A stretch of 64,000 nt of DNA, from positions 434,001 through 498,000 of the forward strand of contig NZ_QPJK01000006.1 of assembly GCF_003337555.1 (NCBI RefSeq), read 5' to 3'. The position numbers and the translations under genes are program-made. Of the stretch, positions 63,619 to 64,000 are shown piece after piece; position 1 is the stretch's first letter, and every line of letters starts with the position of its first letter. The DNA is from Pseudorhodoferax soli (GTDB lineage: Bacteria > Pseudomonadota > Gammaproteobacteria > Burkholderiales > Burkholderiaceae_C). A model generated the notes under the pieces. It saw nothing but the letters and a program-made list of their open reading frames with translations. It made no database searches and was not told where the DNA came from.

Positions 63619-64000
63619 TCAAGCGGCGCGCTTCATGTTGCGCACCACGACCCACCAGACGTCGGCCCAGTCCGAGCCCCGCTTGCGCGGGATCAGGACC
63701 TCCACCTCACGTCGGGTCGCATGCCTTGCTTCCTTGCACAAGCGACGCGCCAATGCGAATGCACTGGCTTCGCCCTCGAAGTCGCCGTCGGCATCGTTGT
63801 CGCCATAGACGAGGACCCGCCGAACGGTCTCGGGGATCTGGACGCGCTCCAGGTTGCCCGCACTCATGGCCGCCCACGTCGGAACGTTGCGCAGCATCTG
63901 GACTGCCAGGGCGGTCTCAATGCCCTCTGCAATGGCCAGTTCTTCCGTCGGCGCGAACAGCCGGATTGCCGCGCCGTTCACGCCAGTGGACAGCAGCTTC
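63619..64000 (-). CDS. Toprim domain protein, mobile-element primase type (partial, N-terminus outside window)
   Basis: Runs off the right edge; about 127 C-terminal residues are visible. The toprim fold is clear: LAIAEGIETALAVQMLRNVP (acidic Glu) and VLVYGDNDADGDFEGEASAF (the DxD pair). It ends SDWADVWWVVVRNMKRAA. This is the C-terminal domain of primase/helicase-like proteins of phages, plasmids and ICEs, which make or process primers. Together with the DUF932 protein and TraI it belongs to the element's DNA-processing module. Confidence 0.85.
   Translation of the reverse strand, partial: KLLSTGVNGAAIRLFAPTEELAIAEGIETALAVQMLRNVPTWAAMSAGNLERVQIPETVRRVLVYGDNDADGDFEGEASAFALARRLCKEARHATRREVEVLIPRKRGSDWADVWWVVVRNMKRAA

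Overview
The window comes from a high-GC genome with dense coding and long antisense open frames that are codon-bias artefacts. Several families point to the Burkholderiales (Betaproteobacteria): a DUF4148 protein, a Bug/TctC-type binding protein, fused indolepyruvate ferredoxin oxidoreductase, the ImuA-ImuB-DnaE2 cassette, H-NS with the C-terminal DNA-binding motif, and DUF3606. This assignment is inferred from gene content. No rRNA, tRNA or CRISPR was found.

Layout. (1) 1-9.8 kb: three minus-strand exported proteins (a partial Tat lipoprotein, a very large Gly-rich/pentapeptide-repeat lipoprotein, and a serine beta-lactamase-like lipoprotein translationally coupled to it). Next come a small protein, a 1003-aa winged-helix/ATPase regulator on plus, and a convergent, overlapping PBP4-type D-Ala-D-Ala carboxypeptidase. 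A perfect 8-bp tandem repeat lies just upstream of the carboxypeptidase. (2) 9.9-21.8 kb: a gene-poor, decayed stretch with remnants of umuC, a tyrosine recombinase and a receiver domain. It is interspersed with small secreted proteins, an AI-2E-type permease fused to signalling-like domains, GlgX and a zinc metallopeptidase. (3) 22-25.4 kb: an H-NS-like protein plus a membrane protein, and an accessory exonuclease VII pair whose small subunit ends in an SSB-like acidic tip. (4) 25.7-32.1 kb: an acetyltransferase, then a catabolic operon (TctC-like binding protein, isocitrate-lyase-family lyase, LeuC- and LeuD-like hydratase subunits) with a perfect palindrome in its promoter region and a convergent GntR/HutC regulator. 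(5) 32.4-41.3 kb: DNA repair. Ku is coupled to a MerR-HTH/TPR protein, there is a stand-alone receiver, and imuA-imuB-dnaE2 follows a consensus LexA box. (6) 41.4-57.5 kb: metabolism. A radical-SAM aminomutase-like enzyme sits with an FAD/NAD(P) protein and a divergent LysR gene. An MFS carrier, an FAD-linked dehydrogenase and a tannase/feruloyl-esterase-like lipoprotein are followed by another LysR gene. An Lrp gene is divergent from the fused indolepyruvate oxidoreductase, which is followed by an acyl-CoA dehydrogenase. (7) 57.7-64 kb: the edge of an integrative and conjugative element (ICE): DUF4400 protein, TraD coupling ATPase, TraI/MobH-type relaxase, DUF932 protein and a toprim protein running off the end. 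The intergenic spaces here are full of perfect stem-loops.

How parts work together. The SOS mutasome genes form one cassette with 4-bp or longer overlaps under a LexA box, so they are probably damage-induced together, while the only umuC trace is dead. The 27-31 kb operon looks like uptake or sensing of a dicarboxylate-like compound, hydration or isomerisation by an aconitase-type heterodimer, and C-C cleavage by the lyase. The conjugation genes stop abruptly beside chromosomal metabolism genes, which suggests an ICE boundary or a truncated ICE.
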